From: an uncultured Bacteroidales bacterium
GTDB taxonomy: Bacteria; Bacteroidota; Bacteroidia; Bacteroidales; WCHB1-69
Direction: 5' to 3'
Length of the DNA: 49,099 nucleotides
NCBI GenBank assembly: GCA_946407715.1
Contig: CAMJPH010000007.1
Span: 1 to 49,099 of the forward strand
In this document: in pieces, positions 25,027 through 34,451 of the stretch
Layout of the letters: every line of letters starts with the position of its first letter
Position numbering within the stretch: the first letter of the stretch is position 1
Program-made: the position numbers and the translations under genes
Notes under the pieces: model-generated
The model's input: the letters and a program-made list of their open reading frames with translations, nothing else
What the model was told of the DNA's origin: nothing
Databases searched by the model: none

Positions 25027-27636
25027 TTAATCGATGGACTGGTTGATAGAAATATGGAATTGTTTGCGCCAGTTGGCGATACCCGGAACCGGGTCGAATC
25101 CGTAGCCCCAGTCGAATCCGAGCAGACCGAACATCGGCAGATAGACACGCACACCCAATCCGACGGACTTGTACATCTGGAACGGGTTGTACTGGCGTTT
25201 GTCGATCCAACCTTTACCAGCCTCGGCAAAAGCCAGCACATAGACGGTTGCCGACGGATTCAGCGTGATGGGATACCGCAGTTCAGCGGTGAATTTATGG
25301 TAGATAGAAGCACCGACGACAGTGCCGTTCACATTGGGGGAGAGGACATCATCCTCATAACCGCGCATACCGATGACCTCGCGCCCATCGTAGGAGAAAT
25401 TGCTCATACCGTCGCCGCCAAGGTAGAACCTGCCAAACGGGGAGATGCCTATGGTCTGGTTGTAACAGCCCATGAAACCCATCTTCATCCTCACATTCAA
25501 CACCAGATTATCGACAATGCGCGTGAACCACGACAATTGGAATTTCCATTTATGATATTCCAGAAACTTGTATTTCTCCTGATCTGTGGCGTTTGTGTAA
25601 TCCTTATGCGAAAAAACGGAATACGGTGGGGTCAGCTGCATGGAGAAGAGGATTTCGGAACCCTCACGAGGATATATGGGCGCGTTGATGGAGTTTCGGG
25701 AAATGGTAAACACATAGCTGATACTGTGCGCATAACCTGTGGGGAAGATAAAAGACCCCCATTTCCGCACATTGTAGTATTCGTAAGCCAAAGTGTGAGA
25801 CATCTGGAAATAGTCGTCCGGCCATTTGAGTTTATTGGACAACGTGACAGAGGCACCCGCGATACTGGTGTATGCATACTTGTCCTCATCCTTTTTATTA
25901 TAACCGTTTGTCTGTTTTTGGTAGTAAGCGCCGATGGTGAGCGCATTGGGTTTCTTCCCGCCGAGCCACGGTTCGGTGAACGAGAAGTTGTAATACTGGT
26001 AGTATTTGGTACTCACTGAAGCGTTGAGAGATATTCGTTGTCCGTCGCCACCCGGAATAGGTGTCCAGGCATCTTTTTTGAAGAGTTTCTTGGTGGAGAA
26101 ATTGTTGAAGGTTATGCCGGCGGTGAGCATAAAACCCGTGGCCCCGTAACCTGCAGAGAGCGACAGTTGGTCGGAAGTGGTCTCTTCCACCACGTAATTG
26201 ATGTCTACGGTGCCGTCGGTTTCATTCGGGCGTGGTTGCACATCCATCTTCTCCTGATTGAAATAACCCATGGCCATCAACACCTGTTGGGAACGGATGA
26301 TATCGGCCCGGTTGAACATCTGTCCAGGAATGGTGGTGAGTTCACGCAGAATCACATTGTCGTTCGTTTTTGTGTTGCCTGTAATCGTGATTTCGTTGTA
26401 TTTAGCCTTCTTGCCCTCCCGAATACGGATCTCGATGTCAATGGAATCGCCATCGATACCTACCTCAACAGGGTTGGCGCTGAAAAACAGATAACCATTG
26501 TTCATGTACAAGGATGCAATATCCTCGCCGTCCTCTTTCATTGTCAAATTTTTAGTCAGCAAGCTTTGGTTATAGACATCGCCCTTGCTAATGCCGAGCA
26601 GTTGTTTGAGCAACGATGTCGGATAGATGGTGTTTCCCACGAACGAAATGTTCCGGAAATAATATTGCTTCCCCTCGCTGACATCTATGTCAATGTACAT
26701 GTTGTTCTTTTTGACATAGAAAGTGTCGTAGGTGATGACTGCGTCACGGTAGCCGAGTTCATTGTACCTGTTAATAAGATTCACCTTGTCTTTCTCATAG
26801 TTTTCCTTGATGAATTTGGAAGGTTTGAATATTCTGATTTTAACGCGGTCAGCAAAATAGTTGTCCAAATGGTCTTTGATATCCTTGGATTGATAATATC
26901 CTTTATGCTTGAAAAGATAAGCGATAGCGGTGTCCGCCTTGTAAAGCGGCATGAAGCGGAATTTCTCCTTTGTTTCTTTCATAGAACGGATTAAAACCGC
27001 ATCAGTGACACCCTTGTTGCCATTGATGGTGATTTTGTCTATCTTTACTTTCTTGGATTTGTGGATGTCAAAGAGAAGGTTTACGGCGTTTTTGATTTTC
27101 TCATTGGGGATCTGCTGCACTTCGACATCACAGCTGAAGAAACCTTTGTCAATGTAATATTTACGGATTATATTCTTGCAGGTGATAATCATATTGTCGT
27201 TCACAATATTGCCCTGCGAAATATTGAGTTTTTCACGGAGGTCGTTCTCTTCGCTTTTCGTGGTGCCCTTGAATCCGAAAGCGCTCAAACGGGCGCGGTC
27301 TTCGAGGCGAATGTCGAGGAAGATGAGATTGCCCTGCACGCGGGTGGCGGTAATTTCCACATCATCGTACAAGCCGGTGTTCCACAAACTCTTCACGGCT
27401 TTGGAGATTTTCTCGCCCGGAACCTCAATCACATCACCGACATGGAAAGGGAGCACCCGCTGATCCAGCGGGGCGGTCCCCGATGAGGTGATGCCGCCGA
27501 TTTCGTATGTTTTAGGGGACGAGTAGTCGATTTTCAGGGGGTCATCAGGCGTGCCCCCCAACACAACTTGTGCATGGGCAGCAAGGGCGCTGAAACTGAT
27601 AACCAACACCAAGACAATATATTGCAACAATCGCAT
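25027..27636 (-). CDS. bamA: Outer-membrane protein assembly factor BamA
   Basis: Central Omp85 insertase of the Bam complex, 869 residues. Signal peptide ending AAHAQ, about five POTRA domains (roughly 30-460; for example VLPFHVGDVIEVPGEKISKAVKSLWNTGLYDDVEI and YNEITITGNTKTNDNVILRELTTIPG), then a 16-strand barrel. The barrel has the Omp85 signature region near GISPFGRFYLGGDGMSNFSYDGREVIGMRGY and the end LGFDWGYGFDPVPG. Its neighbours uppS upstream and three skp genes downstream support the role. Confidence 0.95.
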   Translation of the reverse strand: MRLLQYIVLVLVISFSALAAHAQVVLGGTPDDPLKIDYSSPKTYEIGGITSSGTAPLDQRVLPFHVGDVIEVPGEKISKAVKSLWNTGLYDDVEITATRVQGNLIFLDIRLEDRARLSAFGFKGTTKSEENDLREKLNISQGNIVNDNMIITCKNIIRKYYIDKGFFSCDVEVQQIPNEKIKNAVNLLFDIHKSKKVKIDKITINGNKGVTDAVLIRSMKETKEKFRFMPLYKADTAIAYLFKHKGYYQSKDIKDHLDNYFADRVKIRIFKPSKFIKENYEKDKVNLINRYNELGYRDAVITYDTFYVKKNNMYIDIDVSEGKQYYFRNISFVGNTIYPTSLLKQLLGISKGDVYNQSLLTKNLTMKEDGEDIASLYMNNGYLFFSANPVEVGIDGDSIDIEIRIREGKKAKYNEITITGNTKTNDNVILRELTTIPGQMFNRADIIRSQQVLMAMGYFNQEKMDVQPRPNETDGTVDINYVVEETTSDQLSLSAGYGATGFMLTAGITFNNFSTKKLFKKDAWTPIPGGDGQRISLNASVSTKYYQYYNFSFTEPWLGGKKPNALTIGAYYQKQTNGYNKKDEDKYAYTSIAGASVTLSNKLKWPDDYFQMSHTLAYEYYNVRKWGSFIFPTGYAHSISYVFTISRNSINAPIYPREGSEILFSMQLTPPYSVFSHKDYTNATDQEKYKFLEYHKWKFQLSWFTRIVDNLVLNVRMKMGFMGCYNQTIGISPFGRFYLGGDGMSNFSYDGREVIGMRGYEDDVLSPNVNGTVVGASIYHKFTAELRYPITLNPSATVYVLAFAEAGKGWIDKRQYNPFQMYKSVGLGVRVYLPMFGLLGFDWGYGFDPVPGIANWRKQFHISINQSID

Positions 27637-27655
27637 TCTTCCCTAAAAAAGTCGG

Positions 27656-27663
27656 CAAAGATA
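27656..27663 (-). promoter_or_regulatory. Internal promoter before bamA, -7 box TATCTTTG
   Basis: Perfect TAnnTTTG followed by CC on the minus strand in the short gap between uppS and bamA, 19 bases before the bamA ATG. It suggests bamA-skp can be transcribed without uppS. Confidence 0.6.
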
Positions 27664-27672
27664 GTGAAAATA

Positions 27673-28395
27673 TCAATGTGACCGAACCTGTTCGCCAGTT
27701 TTTCCGAAACGTCGTTCACGATGGGTGAACTGCTCAATGATTTCCTTCAGGTGTTCTCTGCGGAATTCCGGCCACATCACAGGCGTGAAAAACAGCTCCG
27801 CGTACGCAAGTTGCCATAGCAGGAAATTACTGATTCGCTGGTCACCGGCGGTGCGGATCATCAAATCCACATCCGGGATTTCCGGATGATAAAGGTTCTG
27901 GCAAACGGTCTTTTCGTCAATATCCTCTGGATTTAACTTTCCTTCGGCAACTTGTCGTGCAATCTGCTTGGCTGTATCGGCGAGTTCAGCACGGCCACTA
28001 TAGCTGATGGCCATGTTCACCGTCGTGCCCGTGCAATGTGCCGACCGTTCAAGCGTCTCAACAATGACCTTTCTGGTAGCTTCGGGAAGGGTGTCTATCC
28101 GGCCAGAAAAGACGACACGAATGTTGTCCCTAATCAGGTTCTCGATTTCCTTGAGGAACGTTTCCGCCATCAACTCAAAGAGATAGTTAACTTCTTCTGT
28201 CGGACGATTCCAGTTTTCCGTAGAGAACGCATACAAGGTCAGATAGGGGATATGAAGGGCATTGGCCCCTTTCACGACATCGCGCGCGGAATCCACGCCT
28301 TTCAGATGTCCATAAATACGTTCATGACCATGCTTTTGCGCCCAACGGCCATTCCCATCCATGATGATGGCTATGTGTTTGATTTCTTTTTCCAT
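27673..28395 (-). CDS. uppS: Isoprenyl transferase (undecaprenyl diphosphate synthase)
   Basis: Cis-prenyltransferase that makes the C55 lipid carrier for peptidoglycan and glycan export, 240 residues. Catalytic start IAIIMDGNGRWAQKHG (Asp near 13), YLTLYAFSTENWNRP (about 70-85) and the late DLMIRTAGDQRISNFLLWQLAYAELFF. It is four bases downstream of the DUF6089 barrel gene, so they are co-transcribed. Confidence 0.96.
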   Translation of the reverse strand: MEKEIKHIAIIMDGNGRWAQKHGHERIYGHLKGVDSARDVVKGANALHIPYLTLYAFSTENWNRPTEEVNYLFELMAETFLKEIENLIRDNIRVVFSGRIDTLPEATRKVIVETLERSAHCTGTTVNMAISYSGRAELADTAKQIARQVAEGKLNPEDIDEKTVCQNLYHPEIPDVDLMIRTAGDQRISNFLLWQLAYAELFFTPVMWPEFRREHLKEIIEQFTHRERRFGKTGEQVRSH

Positions 28396-28399
28396 ATAC

Positions 28400-29278
28400 T
28401 TAGTATTTCTTACGTTTCTTCTTCAAATCGCAGGTTCGGTCGGAATTGCCGAATTTCACAGTCAGGGTGGCACCGGCAAACGAGTAGAGGTCGTGGGTGG
28501 TCGGATTGCCGCGTTGCACACCCGCGTGATGAAGCGGGAGAGGATTCCCGTCCGGACCGACAAGCTCAGGAGTCCTGTCCGCCAAGTCGGCGATGATGTC
28601 GCCGCGTTGTTCACGCAGCAGGTCGTTGTCGTAGTACCTGCCGCCCACATCATCCAAGTAGTCGGTGAACGTGTATCGCATACTCCATTCGGCTCCTATG
28701 CTTACATACCGCCCGATGTTGAAACGGAACCCGATGCCGAAAGGGATGGCGAAATGTGTCAGGGAATATTTTTTCGGCTTTCCCTCCAGACCTTGCCCCT
28801 CCGTACCCAAACATTGCAGCTCATAAACGGTCACTTTCCCTGTTTCATCTCTATATTCGGCCATCGGGTCAAAAGAGAATATGGTAGCTCCGGCGAAAAT
28901 GTAGGGTGTGAAATGATTCTTACCGACGGAAGTGTATAACTGAAGGAAATTCAGTTCGCCAACCACGGAGAACTCCGTGACAGGAGAGGAAAAACTGAGA
29001 TTGCGCTCCCTGTTGTTTGCGTTGTCGGCATCGCTGGCCTTCACTTTCCCGAACATGAAATCCGCCTTGATGGCCCAACGGGGGGAGATGTTGTAACGAT
29101 AGACGAGACCGGCCGCCAACTGGGGTCGGGCGAAAAGCCGTGTCGGGTTCAGCTCGCCGAGGTAGAACATGGTGCCCACGCACGCACCCACCTCCGAGTT
29201 CTGCGCCTGCACGGGCGCAAAGGGGAATGCCAGCAACATCACGCAAAACGCCCATATACCGATGATAGTCTTCTTCAT
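28400..29278 (-). CDS. DUF6089-type outer-membrane beta-barrel protein
   Basis: Predicted outer-membrane barrel of 292 residues. Signal peptide ending APVQAQ, then NSEVGACVGTMFYLGELNP and alternating strands (FARPQLAAGLVYRYNISPRWAIKADFMFG, FTPYIFAGATIFSFDP, FAIPFGIGFRFNIGRYVSIGAEWSMRYTFTDYLDDVGG). The pattern matches the DUF6089 proteins found in front of uppS-bamA in Bacteroidetes. Start 29278 rather than 29335 because a -7 box (29301-29308) lies between them and the signal peptide begins there. It ends in a basic KKKRKKY tail, odd for a barrel end. Exact role unknown. Confidence 0.82.
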   Translation of the reverse strand: MKKTIIGIWAFCVMLLAFPFAPVQAQNSEVGACVGTMFYLGELNPTRLFARPQLAAGLVYRYNISPRWAIKADFMFGKVKASDADNANNRERNLSFSSPVTEFSVVGELNFLQLYTSVGKNHFTPYIFAGATIFSFDPMAEYRDETGKVTVYELQCLGTEGQGLEGKPKKYSLTHFAIPFGIGFRFNIGRYVSIGAEWSMRYTFTDYLDDVGGRYYDNDLLREQRGDIIADLADRTPELVGPDGNPLPLHHAGVQRGNPTTHDLYSFAGATLTVKFGNSDRTCDLKKKRKKY

Positions 29279-29300
29279 TTCTACTATAATTATAAGGCTG

Positions 29301-29308
29301 CAAAAATA
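29301..29308 (-). promoter_or_regulatory. Promoter of the DUF6089-uppS-bamA-skp unit, -7 box TATTTTTG
   Basis: Perfect TAnnTTTG followed by C on the minus strand, 22 bases before the ATG. It faces away from the infC promoter 40 bases to the right. Confidence 0.65.
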
Positions 29309-29347
29309 AAAAAAATGAGAAAACGAATCATACAATTAAAAATTGTG

Positions 29348-29355
29348 TATTTTTG
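29348..29355 (+). promoter_or_regulatory. Promoter of infC-rpmI-rplT, -7 box TATTTTTG
   Basis: Perfect TAnnTTTG followed by CC. It overlaps the longest infC reading frame, which therefore cannot be fully translated from this transcript. Confidence 0.65.
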
Positions 29356-29402
29356 CCGCCCAAAAATTTATAAATAAAGTTTTTACACTAAAAAGAAAGA
29401 AT

Positions 29403-29969
29403 TTGATCACTGTTCAGAACAACCGTCCGAACAAAGGTTTCGGCCCGAAAAACAAAAAAGACGCCCAACACCGAATCAACAACTATATCACGGCACAGGT
29501 CGTGCGAGTGGTGGGAGACAACATCGAACCCCGAATTGTATCATTGCGAGAGGCTTTGGCTATCGCAGATGAATACGGTATGGATTTAGTGGAGATTTCC
29601 CCCCAATCCAACCCGCCCGTGTGCAAGGTGATGGACTATCAGAAATACCTCTACGAGCAGAAAAAAAAGCTGAAGGAAATCAAAGCGAACAGCGCCAAGA
29701 CTGAAATCAAGGAGATCAGGCTGAGCCCACAAATCAGCGAACATGACGTTGAGTTCAAATGCAACCATGCCATCCGTTTTCTGCAAGACGGCTACAAGGT
29801 GAAAGTCATCATGACTTTTCGGGGACGCAGCATCATCTACAAGGACAACGGCGAACTCGAGCTCCTCAAATTCGCCGAACGCCTCCAAGATTACGGCAAA
29901 GTCGATCAGATGCCTGTGCTTACAGGCCGGAACATGACCATCCTCATGGTTCCGAAGCCCAAAAAGTGA
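29403..29969 (+). CDS. infC: Translation initiation factor IF-3
   Basis: IF-3 of about 188 residues. N-domain HRINNYITAQVVRVVGDNIEPRIVSLREALAIADEYGMDLVEISP, linker with PPVCKVMDYQKYLYEQKKK, C-domain TEIKEIRLSPQISEHDVEF and the end MPVLTGRNMTILMVPKPKK. No ATG exists in frame before codon MDLVE, far inside the N-domain. The start must be non-standard: TTG 29403 is taken here, ATC 29406 is equally possible. Non-ATG infC starts are known from E. coli (AUU), where they allow IF-3 to control its own synthesis. Leads infC-rpmI-rplT. Confidence 0.93.
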   Translation: MITVQNNRPNKGFGPKNKKDAQHRINNYITAQVVRVVGDNIEPRIVSLREALAIADEYGMDLVEISPQSNPPVCKVMDYQKYLYEQKKKLKEIKANSAKTEIKEIRLSPQISEHDVEFKCNHAIRFLQDGYKVKVIMTFRGRSIIYKDNGELELLKFAERLQDYGKVDQMPVLTGRNMTILMVPKPKK

Positions 29970-30015
29970 AATATGTAGCAAATACGCATATATAAACCTT
30001 AAAAATTAGAAAGAA

Positions 30016-30213
30016 ATGCCGAAAATTAAAACGAAGTCCGCTGCCAAGAAGAGATTCACTCTGACCGGCACCGGCAAAATCAAGAGACATCATGCCTACC
30101 ACAGCCACATTCTCACTAAAAAGACAAAAAAGAGAAAACGTAACCTGGCTTATAGCGCTATTGTCGAACAAAACTTGGAACGCACCGTCAAACAAATGCT
30201 TGGACAGTGCTAA
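30016..30213 (+). CDS. rpmI: 50S ribosomal protein L35
   Basis: Ribosomal protein of 65 residues, [20 protein letters not shown] followed by [20 protein letters not shown], the L35 signature. It follows infC by 46 bases and precedes rplT by 81 bases, the conserved infC-rpmI-rplT order. Confidence 0.97.
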   Translation: MPKIKTKSAAKKRFTLTGTGKIKRHHAYHSHILTKKTKKRKRNLAYSAIVEQNLERTVKQMLGQC

Positions 30214-30294
30214 ATTAATTAATTAACAAAAAACGTTCACGCTCAGTTCCCGAAGCGCTTTATGCCACTGACGCGAACAGAAAGGAGAAAAAAA

Positions 30295-30639
30295 ATGTCA
30301 AGATCCGTTAATCATGTTGCTTCAAGAGCAAGAAGAAAAAAGATTTTAAAACGTACCCGCGGTTATTTCGGAAAACGCAAAAACGTCTGGACCGTTGCGG
30401 TAAACTCGTGGGAGAAAGGCCAGCAATACGCCTATCGTGACAGAAAAGCGAAAAAGAGAAATTTCAGAAGCCTGTGGATCACCCGTATCAACGCCGGTGC
30501 CCGTGAATATGGAATGTCTTACTCTGTCCTGATGGGTAGTTTAGCAAAGAAGAACGTTGCGCTCAACCGCAAAGCTCTCGCCGACCTCGCGATGAATAAT
30601 CCTGAGGCATTCAAGGCCATCGTCGATTTGGTAAAATAA
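30295..30639 (+). CDS. rplT: 50S ribosomal protein L20
   Basis: Ribosomal protein of 114 residues. ATG 30295 is chosen because L20 begins [19 protein letters not shown] and a Shine-Dalgarno-like AAGGAG lies about eight bases upstream; the longer frame from 30262 would add 11 unrelated residues. Core [14 protein letters not shown] and [20 protein letters not shown] are typical. L20 represses its own operon in other bacteria by binding the leader; whether it does here is unknown. Confidence 0.97.
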   Translation: MSRSVNHVASRARRKKILKRTRGYFGKRKNVWTVAVNSWEKGQQYAYRDRKAKKRNFRSLWITRINAGAREYGMSYSVLMGSLAKKNVALNRKALADLAMNNPEAFKAIVDLVK

Positions 30640-30686
30640 ACCGACAAAAGCCATCATTTTTTAGTTCATTTGTATTTGCTATATAT

Positions 30687-30724
30687 GGAGAGGGGGGTGT
30701 TTTCGCCTCCCTCTTTCCGTTTTT
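30687..30724 (+). terminator. Probable terminator of infC-rpmI-rplT
   Basis: G-rich arm GGAGAGGGGGG and C-rich arm CCTCCCTCTTTCC pair around GTGTTTTCG with some G-T pairs, followed by GTTTTTGG. It lies 47 bases after the rplT stop. Confidence 0.6.
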
Positions 30725-30827
30725 GGGAATAAGGGCCGTTGACTTTGACCATTAGAAAGGTATTTCGTGAGCAAGGCTATTGCCGTTCGCCTAATGCCTA
30801 TATAATTCGTATCTTTCCTCTGAAATT

Positions 30828-30855
30828 GTAGAGACGTTTCATGAAACGTCTCTAC
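30828..30855. repeat. 28-bp perfect palindrome
   Basis: Same sequence as 23346-23373 (arms GTAGAGACG / CGTCTCTAC, core TTTCATGAAA). It lies in the gap between rplT and the YgiQ gene, 40 bases upstream of the latter's -7 box. Confidence 0.9.
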
Positions 30856-30895
30856 AGCGTCATTTTTATCTGTCAGTGTATATTCGTAATTTATG

Positions 30896-30903
30896 TACAT
30901 TTG
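30896..30903 (+). promoter_or_regulatory. Promoter of the YgiQ gene, -7 box TACATTTG
   Basis: Perfect TAnnTTTG followed by CC. It overlaps the ATG at 30893, so translation must start downstream, at 30926. Confidence 0.65.
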
Positions 30904-30925
30904 CCGCCGAAAAGACAAAAGGGTT

Positions 30926-32722
30926 ATGGTCGGCGCGTCGCATTTTCTACCGATTACCAAGAAGGAACTCGACTATTTGGGTTGGGATTACGTGGATGTC
31001 ATCATCGTGAACGGTGACGCTTACGTGGACCATCCGTCTTTCGGTGCGGCGGTCATCGGGCGTGTGCTCGAGCGCGAAGGGTTGCGCGTGGCCATTTTGC
31101 CGCAGCCCAACTGGCAGGATGACCTCCGCGATTTCAAGAAGTTAGGGACTCCGCGCCTTTTCTTCGGGGTCACCTCCGGCAACATGGACTCCATGGTCAA
31201 CCATTACACCGCCAACAAACGGCTGCGCAGCGATGACGCCTACACCGCTGGTGGCAAGGCCGGTTTCCGCCCCGACTATGCCACCACCGTCTATTCCCGC
31301 ATTCTGCGGCAGCTCTTCCCTGATACTCCCATCGTGCTCGGAGGTGTGGAAGCTTCCATGCGGCGGCTATCCCATTACGACTATTGGAGCGACACTCTCA
31401 AGCCGTCCATACTCATTGACAGTCAGGCAGATGTGCTGGTCTATGGCATGGGCGAGCGGCCGATTGTTCAGTTAGCCAAGCTGATGCAACGCCCCGACTG
31501 GCGCGATCATCTTTCCGAATGTTCCCAAATTGCCTATATAGATAATAGTGTTGACCGCTATAAGTCCGAAAATCTGGTTCTGCTTCATGACTATGCTGAA
31601 GAGCTGAAAGATAAGCGTAAGTATGGGGAGAACTTTGTGGCGATGGAGAAAGAATCGAACAAACGGGTGCAACGCACGTTGATCCAGCCCTATACGGATA
31701 AGTTTGTGGTGGTGCGGCCGCCGTTCCCCGTGGCTACGGAGGCCGAGATGGACAGTTTCGCCCTGTTTGACCGGATGAAGAACGCGCCGCATCCCAAGTA
31801 CCTGAAACGCGGCGACATACCCGCATTTGAGATGATCAAGAACTCCATCACGATTCATCGGGGGTGTTTCGGCGGATGCAGCTTCTGTGCTATCGCCGCG
31901 CACCAAGGCAAGGCCATTGCCTCCCGCTCCGTGGAATCCGTTATGCGCGAAGTGGAGGATTTGGTGCAACGTCCTTATTTCAAGGGACATATCAGTGACT
32001 TGGGCGGCCCATCCGCCAATATGTACAAGATGCATGGCAAGGATTTGTCGCAGTGCGAGAAGTGTGCGCGCGCTTCCTGTCTTGTGCCGAAAAAGTGCCC
32101 GAATCTGGTCGCCGACCACCACGCCGTCACGGCTCTCTATCAGAAAGTGATGAACACCAATAGGGTGAAACATATTACTATCGGCAGCGGCATCCGTTAC
32201 GATATGTTGCTGATTGACAGCGAGAAAGACCGTATGCAACTCGGCCTTGTGGAGTATCTCCGACAAGTGGTGCGTCACCATGTTTCGGGACGGTTGAAAG
32301 TGGCCCCCGAACACACGGACGCGGAGGTGCTTTCCCTCATGCGCAAGCCCTCCTTTGACCATTTCCTCGATTTTCTAAAAGATTTCAACGAGGAAAACCG
32401 AAAATGTGGCAAAAACCAGCAGTTGATTCCCTATTTTATTGCCTCGCATCCCGGCTGCACAGTGGAAAAGATGAGCAAATTGTGCGACCTCACTCACCAA
32501 TACCATCTTATGACTGATCAGGTGCAGGACTTCACGCCCACGCCCATGACATACGCCACGGCGATGTATTATCTCGGTTATGACCCCTATACGGGCAAGA
32601 AAGTGCATGTGGCGAAGAGCAAGCAGGAGCGTCAGGACCAGCATTTGTTCTTTTTCGCCGATTTGCCTGAAAATAAAAAAAGGATTCGGCAGCTACGCGC
32701 TAATAGCAAAGTTATCAAGTAA
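30926..32722 (+). CDS. YgiQ-family radical SAM protein
   Basis: Radical SAM enzyme of 598 residues. N-terminal UPF0313 domain (MVGASHFLPITKKELDYLGWD, SGNMDSMVNHYTANKRLRSDDAYT, VLGGVEASMRRLSHYDYW), then the iron-sulfur motif CFGGCSFC at about 314-321, the second Cys group CEKCARASC...KKCPN near 375-390 and the C-terminal DUF3362 part (FFFADLPENKK). ATG 30926 is taken because the promoter covers the upstream ATG. The family's reaction is not established, so no specific activity is given. Confidence 0.93.
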   Translation: MVGASHFLPITKKELDYLGWDYVDVIIVNGDAYVDHPSFGAAVIGRVLEREGLRVAILPQPNWQDDLRDFKKLGTPRLFFGVTSGNMDSMVNHYTANKRLRSDDAYTAGGKAGFRPDYATTVYSRILRQLFPDTPIVLGGVEASMRRLSHYDYWSDTLKPSILIDSQADVLVYGMGERPIVQLAKLMQRPDWRDHLSECSQIAYIDNSVDRYKSENLVLLHDYAEELKDKRKYGENFVAMEKESNKRVQRTLIQPYTDKFVVVRPPFPVATEAEMDSFALFDRMKNAPHPKYLKRGDIPAFEMIKNSITIHRGCFGGCSFCAIAAHQGKAIASRSVESVMREVEDLVQRPYFKGHISDLGGPSANMYKMHGKDLSQCEKCARASCLVPKKCPNLVADHHAVTALYQKVMNTNRVKHITIGSGIRYDMLLIDSEKDRMQLGLVEYLRQVVRHHVSGRLKVAPEHTDAEVLSLMRKPSFDHFLDFLKDFNEENRKCGKNQQLIPYFIASHPGCTVEKMSKLCDLTHQYHLMTDQVQDFTPTPMTYATAMYYLGYDPYTGKKVHVAKSKQERQDQHLFFFADLPENKKRIRQLRANSKVIK

Positions 32723-32822
32723 AATACTTTAGCTTTTCATGCAATTGCTGTTGTAGAAACAAAATGCATTGCGTCTTTCGCCTCGAAATGCTGTTCATTT
32801 TTGTGCATATCCGAAATTTGTC

Positions 32823-32830
32823 TATCTTTG
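32823..32830 (+). promoter_or_regulatory. Promoter of gltX, -7 box TATCTTTG
   Basis: Perfect TAnnTTTG followed by CC, 17 bases before the first ATG at 32848. Confidence 0.65.
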
Positions 32831-32847
32831 CCGCCTTGTTTTGAAAT

Positions 32848-34383
32848 ATGACATTTATGGAAAATATGAAACCGAGAGTAAGATTTGCGCCGAGTCCCAC
32901 GGGACCGCTCCACATCGGCGGCGTGCGCACCGCATTGTATAACTATCTGTTTGCCAAGAAACATGGTGGCACTTTCCTGCTGCGCATTGAGGATACCGAC
33001 CAGACCCGCTTTGTGCCGGGTGCGGAGGAGTACATCATCGAGGCCTTTCAGTGGCTCGGACTCAAGTTCGACGAGGGTGTCGGCATCGGCGGCGAATTCG
33101 GCCCGTACAAACAGTCGGAGCGCAAACCCATGTACAAGCCTTACGCTGAACAACTTGTGCGTGATGGTTGGGCTTATTACGCCTTTGACACGCCTGAGGC
33201 TTTGGATGCGAAGCGCAAAGAGGCGGAAAGTCAGAAGAAGACGTTCCAATATGATGCTTCCACGCGTATGTCAATGGTCAACTCGCTGACACTGAGTGCT
33301 GAGGAGACGAAAGCACGAATAGAGTCGGGGACACCTTACGTGGTCCGTTTCAAATATCCCGAAAACACCGACATCCACGTCCACGACTTGATTCGTGGCG
33401 AGGTGGTGATTAATTCCAACCTGCTGGATGACAAGGTGTTGTATAAGTCCGATGGAATGCCGACGTACCATTTGGCCAACATTGTGGATGACCACACGAT
33501 GCAGATCACGCACGTAATCCGCGGTGAGGAGTGGTTGCCGTCTGCCCCGCTGCACGTGATGTTGTACAAGGCGTTCGGCTGGGAAGCCCCACAGTTCGCG
33601 CATCTGCCGTTGTTGCTCAAGCCCGACGGCAACGGCAAACTTAGCAAGCGCGACGGCGACCGTCTTGGATTCCCGGTTTTCCCGTTGGAGTGGCACGATC
33701 CCAAGAGCGGCGATGTTTCCTCGGGTTATCGCGAAAGCGGCTATCTGCCTGAAGCGGTGGTGAATATGTTGGCATTGTTAGGATGGAATCCTGGCATTGA
33801 GCAGGAAATCTTCACTCTTGACGAGATGGTGGAGCTTTTCTCGTTGGAGAAAATCAGCAAATCCGGCGCGAAATTCTCTCTTGACAAGGCCAAATGGTTC
33901 AACCACGAATACATCCAGATGAAATCCGCGCAGGAACTGGCACCTTATTTTGCCAAGATCCTGGACGAAAAGGGCATTACCTATACCGAAGAGTATCTTT
34001 TGAAGGTCATTGACTTGATCAAGGATCGTCTCAACTTCATTCCCGATTTCTGGGAGCAGGCCGGCTACTTCTTCGTAGCCCCGACGGAATACAGCGCGCA
34101 AGATTTGAAGAAGCGTTGGAAAGAGGGCACTGGCGAGAAATTGCGCGTCATTCTCCAGCTGTTAGAACAGGACGAGGTCTTCGACATGCAGGCCGCCCAC
34201 GACCGCGTGATGGAGCACATCAAAGCTAATGAATGGAATATGGGGGCCGTACTCAACAGCCTGAGAATCGGTCTTGTAGGAGCCGCCCGAGGCCCCGAAC
34301 TCTTCACCATGATCAGCGTGCTCGGCGTGGCGGAGACCCGCAAGCGCACCGAGGCGGTGATTGCCACGGTGGAAGGACGTTAG
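32848..34383 (+). CDS. gltX: Glutamyl-tRNA synthetase
   Basis: Class I aminoacyl-tRNA synthetase of 511 residues that charges tRNA-Glu. Catalytic motifs: [19 protein letters not shown] near residue 10 (HIGH) and [16 protein letters not shown] near 265 (KMSKS). [14 protein letters not shown] near 44 and [23 protein letters not shown] near 193 are family-typical, and the C-terminal helical anticodon-binding part is complete. Three in-frame ATGs (32848, 32857, 32866) are close together; the last gives [11 protein letters not shown]. Single gene with its own promoter. Confidence 0.96.
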   Translation: MTFMENMKPRVRFAPSPTGPLHIGGVRTALYNYLFAKKHGGTFLLRIEDTDQTRFVPGAEEYIIEAFQWLGLKFDEGVGIGGEFGPYKQSERKPMYKPYAEQLVRDGWAYYAFDTPEALDAKRKEAESQKKTFQYDASTRMSMVNSLTLSAEETKARIESGTPYVVRFKYPENTDIHVHDLIRGEVVINSNLLDDKVLYKSDGMPTYHLANIVDDHTMQITHVIRGEEWLPSAPLHVMLYKAFGWEAPQFAHLPLLLKPDGNGKLSKRDGDRLGFPVFPLEWHDPKSGDVSSGYRESGYLPEAVVNMLALLGWNPGIEQEIFTLDEMVELFSLEKISKSGAKFSLDKAKWFNHEYIQMKSAQELAPYFAKILDEKGITYTEEYLLKVIDLIKDRLNFIPDFWEQAGYFFVAPTEYSAQDLKKRWKEGTGEKLRVILQLLEQDEVFDMQAAHDRVMEHIKANEWNMGAVLNSLRIGLVGAARGPELFTMISVLGVAETRKRTEAVIATVEGR

Positions 34384-34451
34384 ACGCGAAATCTCGTGTC
34401 CTTGGTGGATTTTTTGAAATAGTCTAATAGGAGGAAAAAGTGGCGAGACAG

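Noticed and set aside
25054..26994. Two long + strand frames opposite bamA
   Set aside because: Antisense shadows of bamA caused by its codon bias; no start signals or domains.
30679..30960. 93-residue minus-strand frame between rplT and the YgiQ gene
   Set aside because: It spans the probable terminator, the 28-bp palindrome and the promoter, and looks like no known protein.
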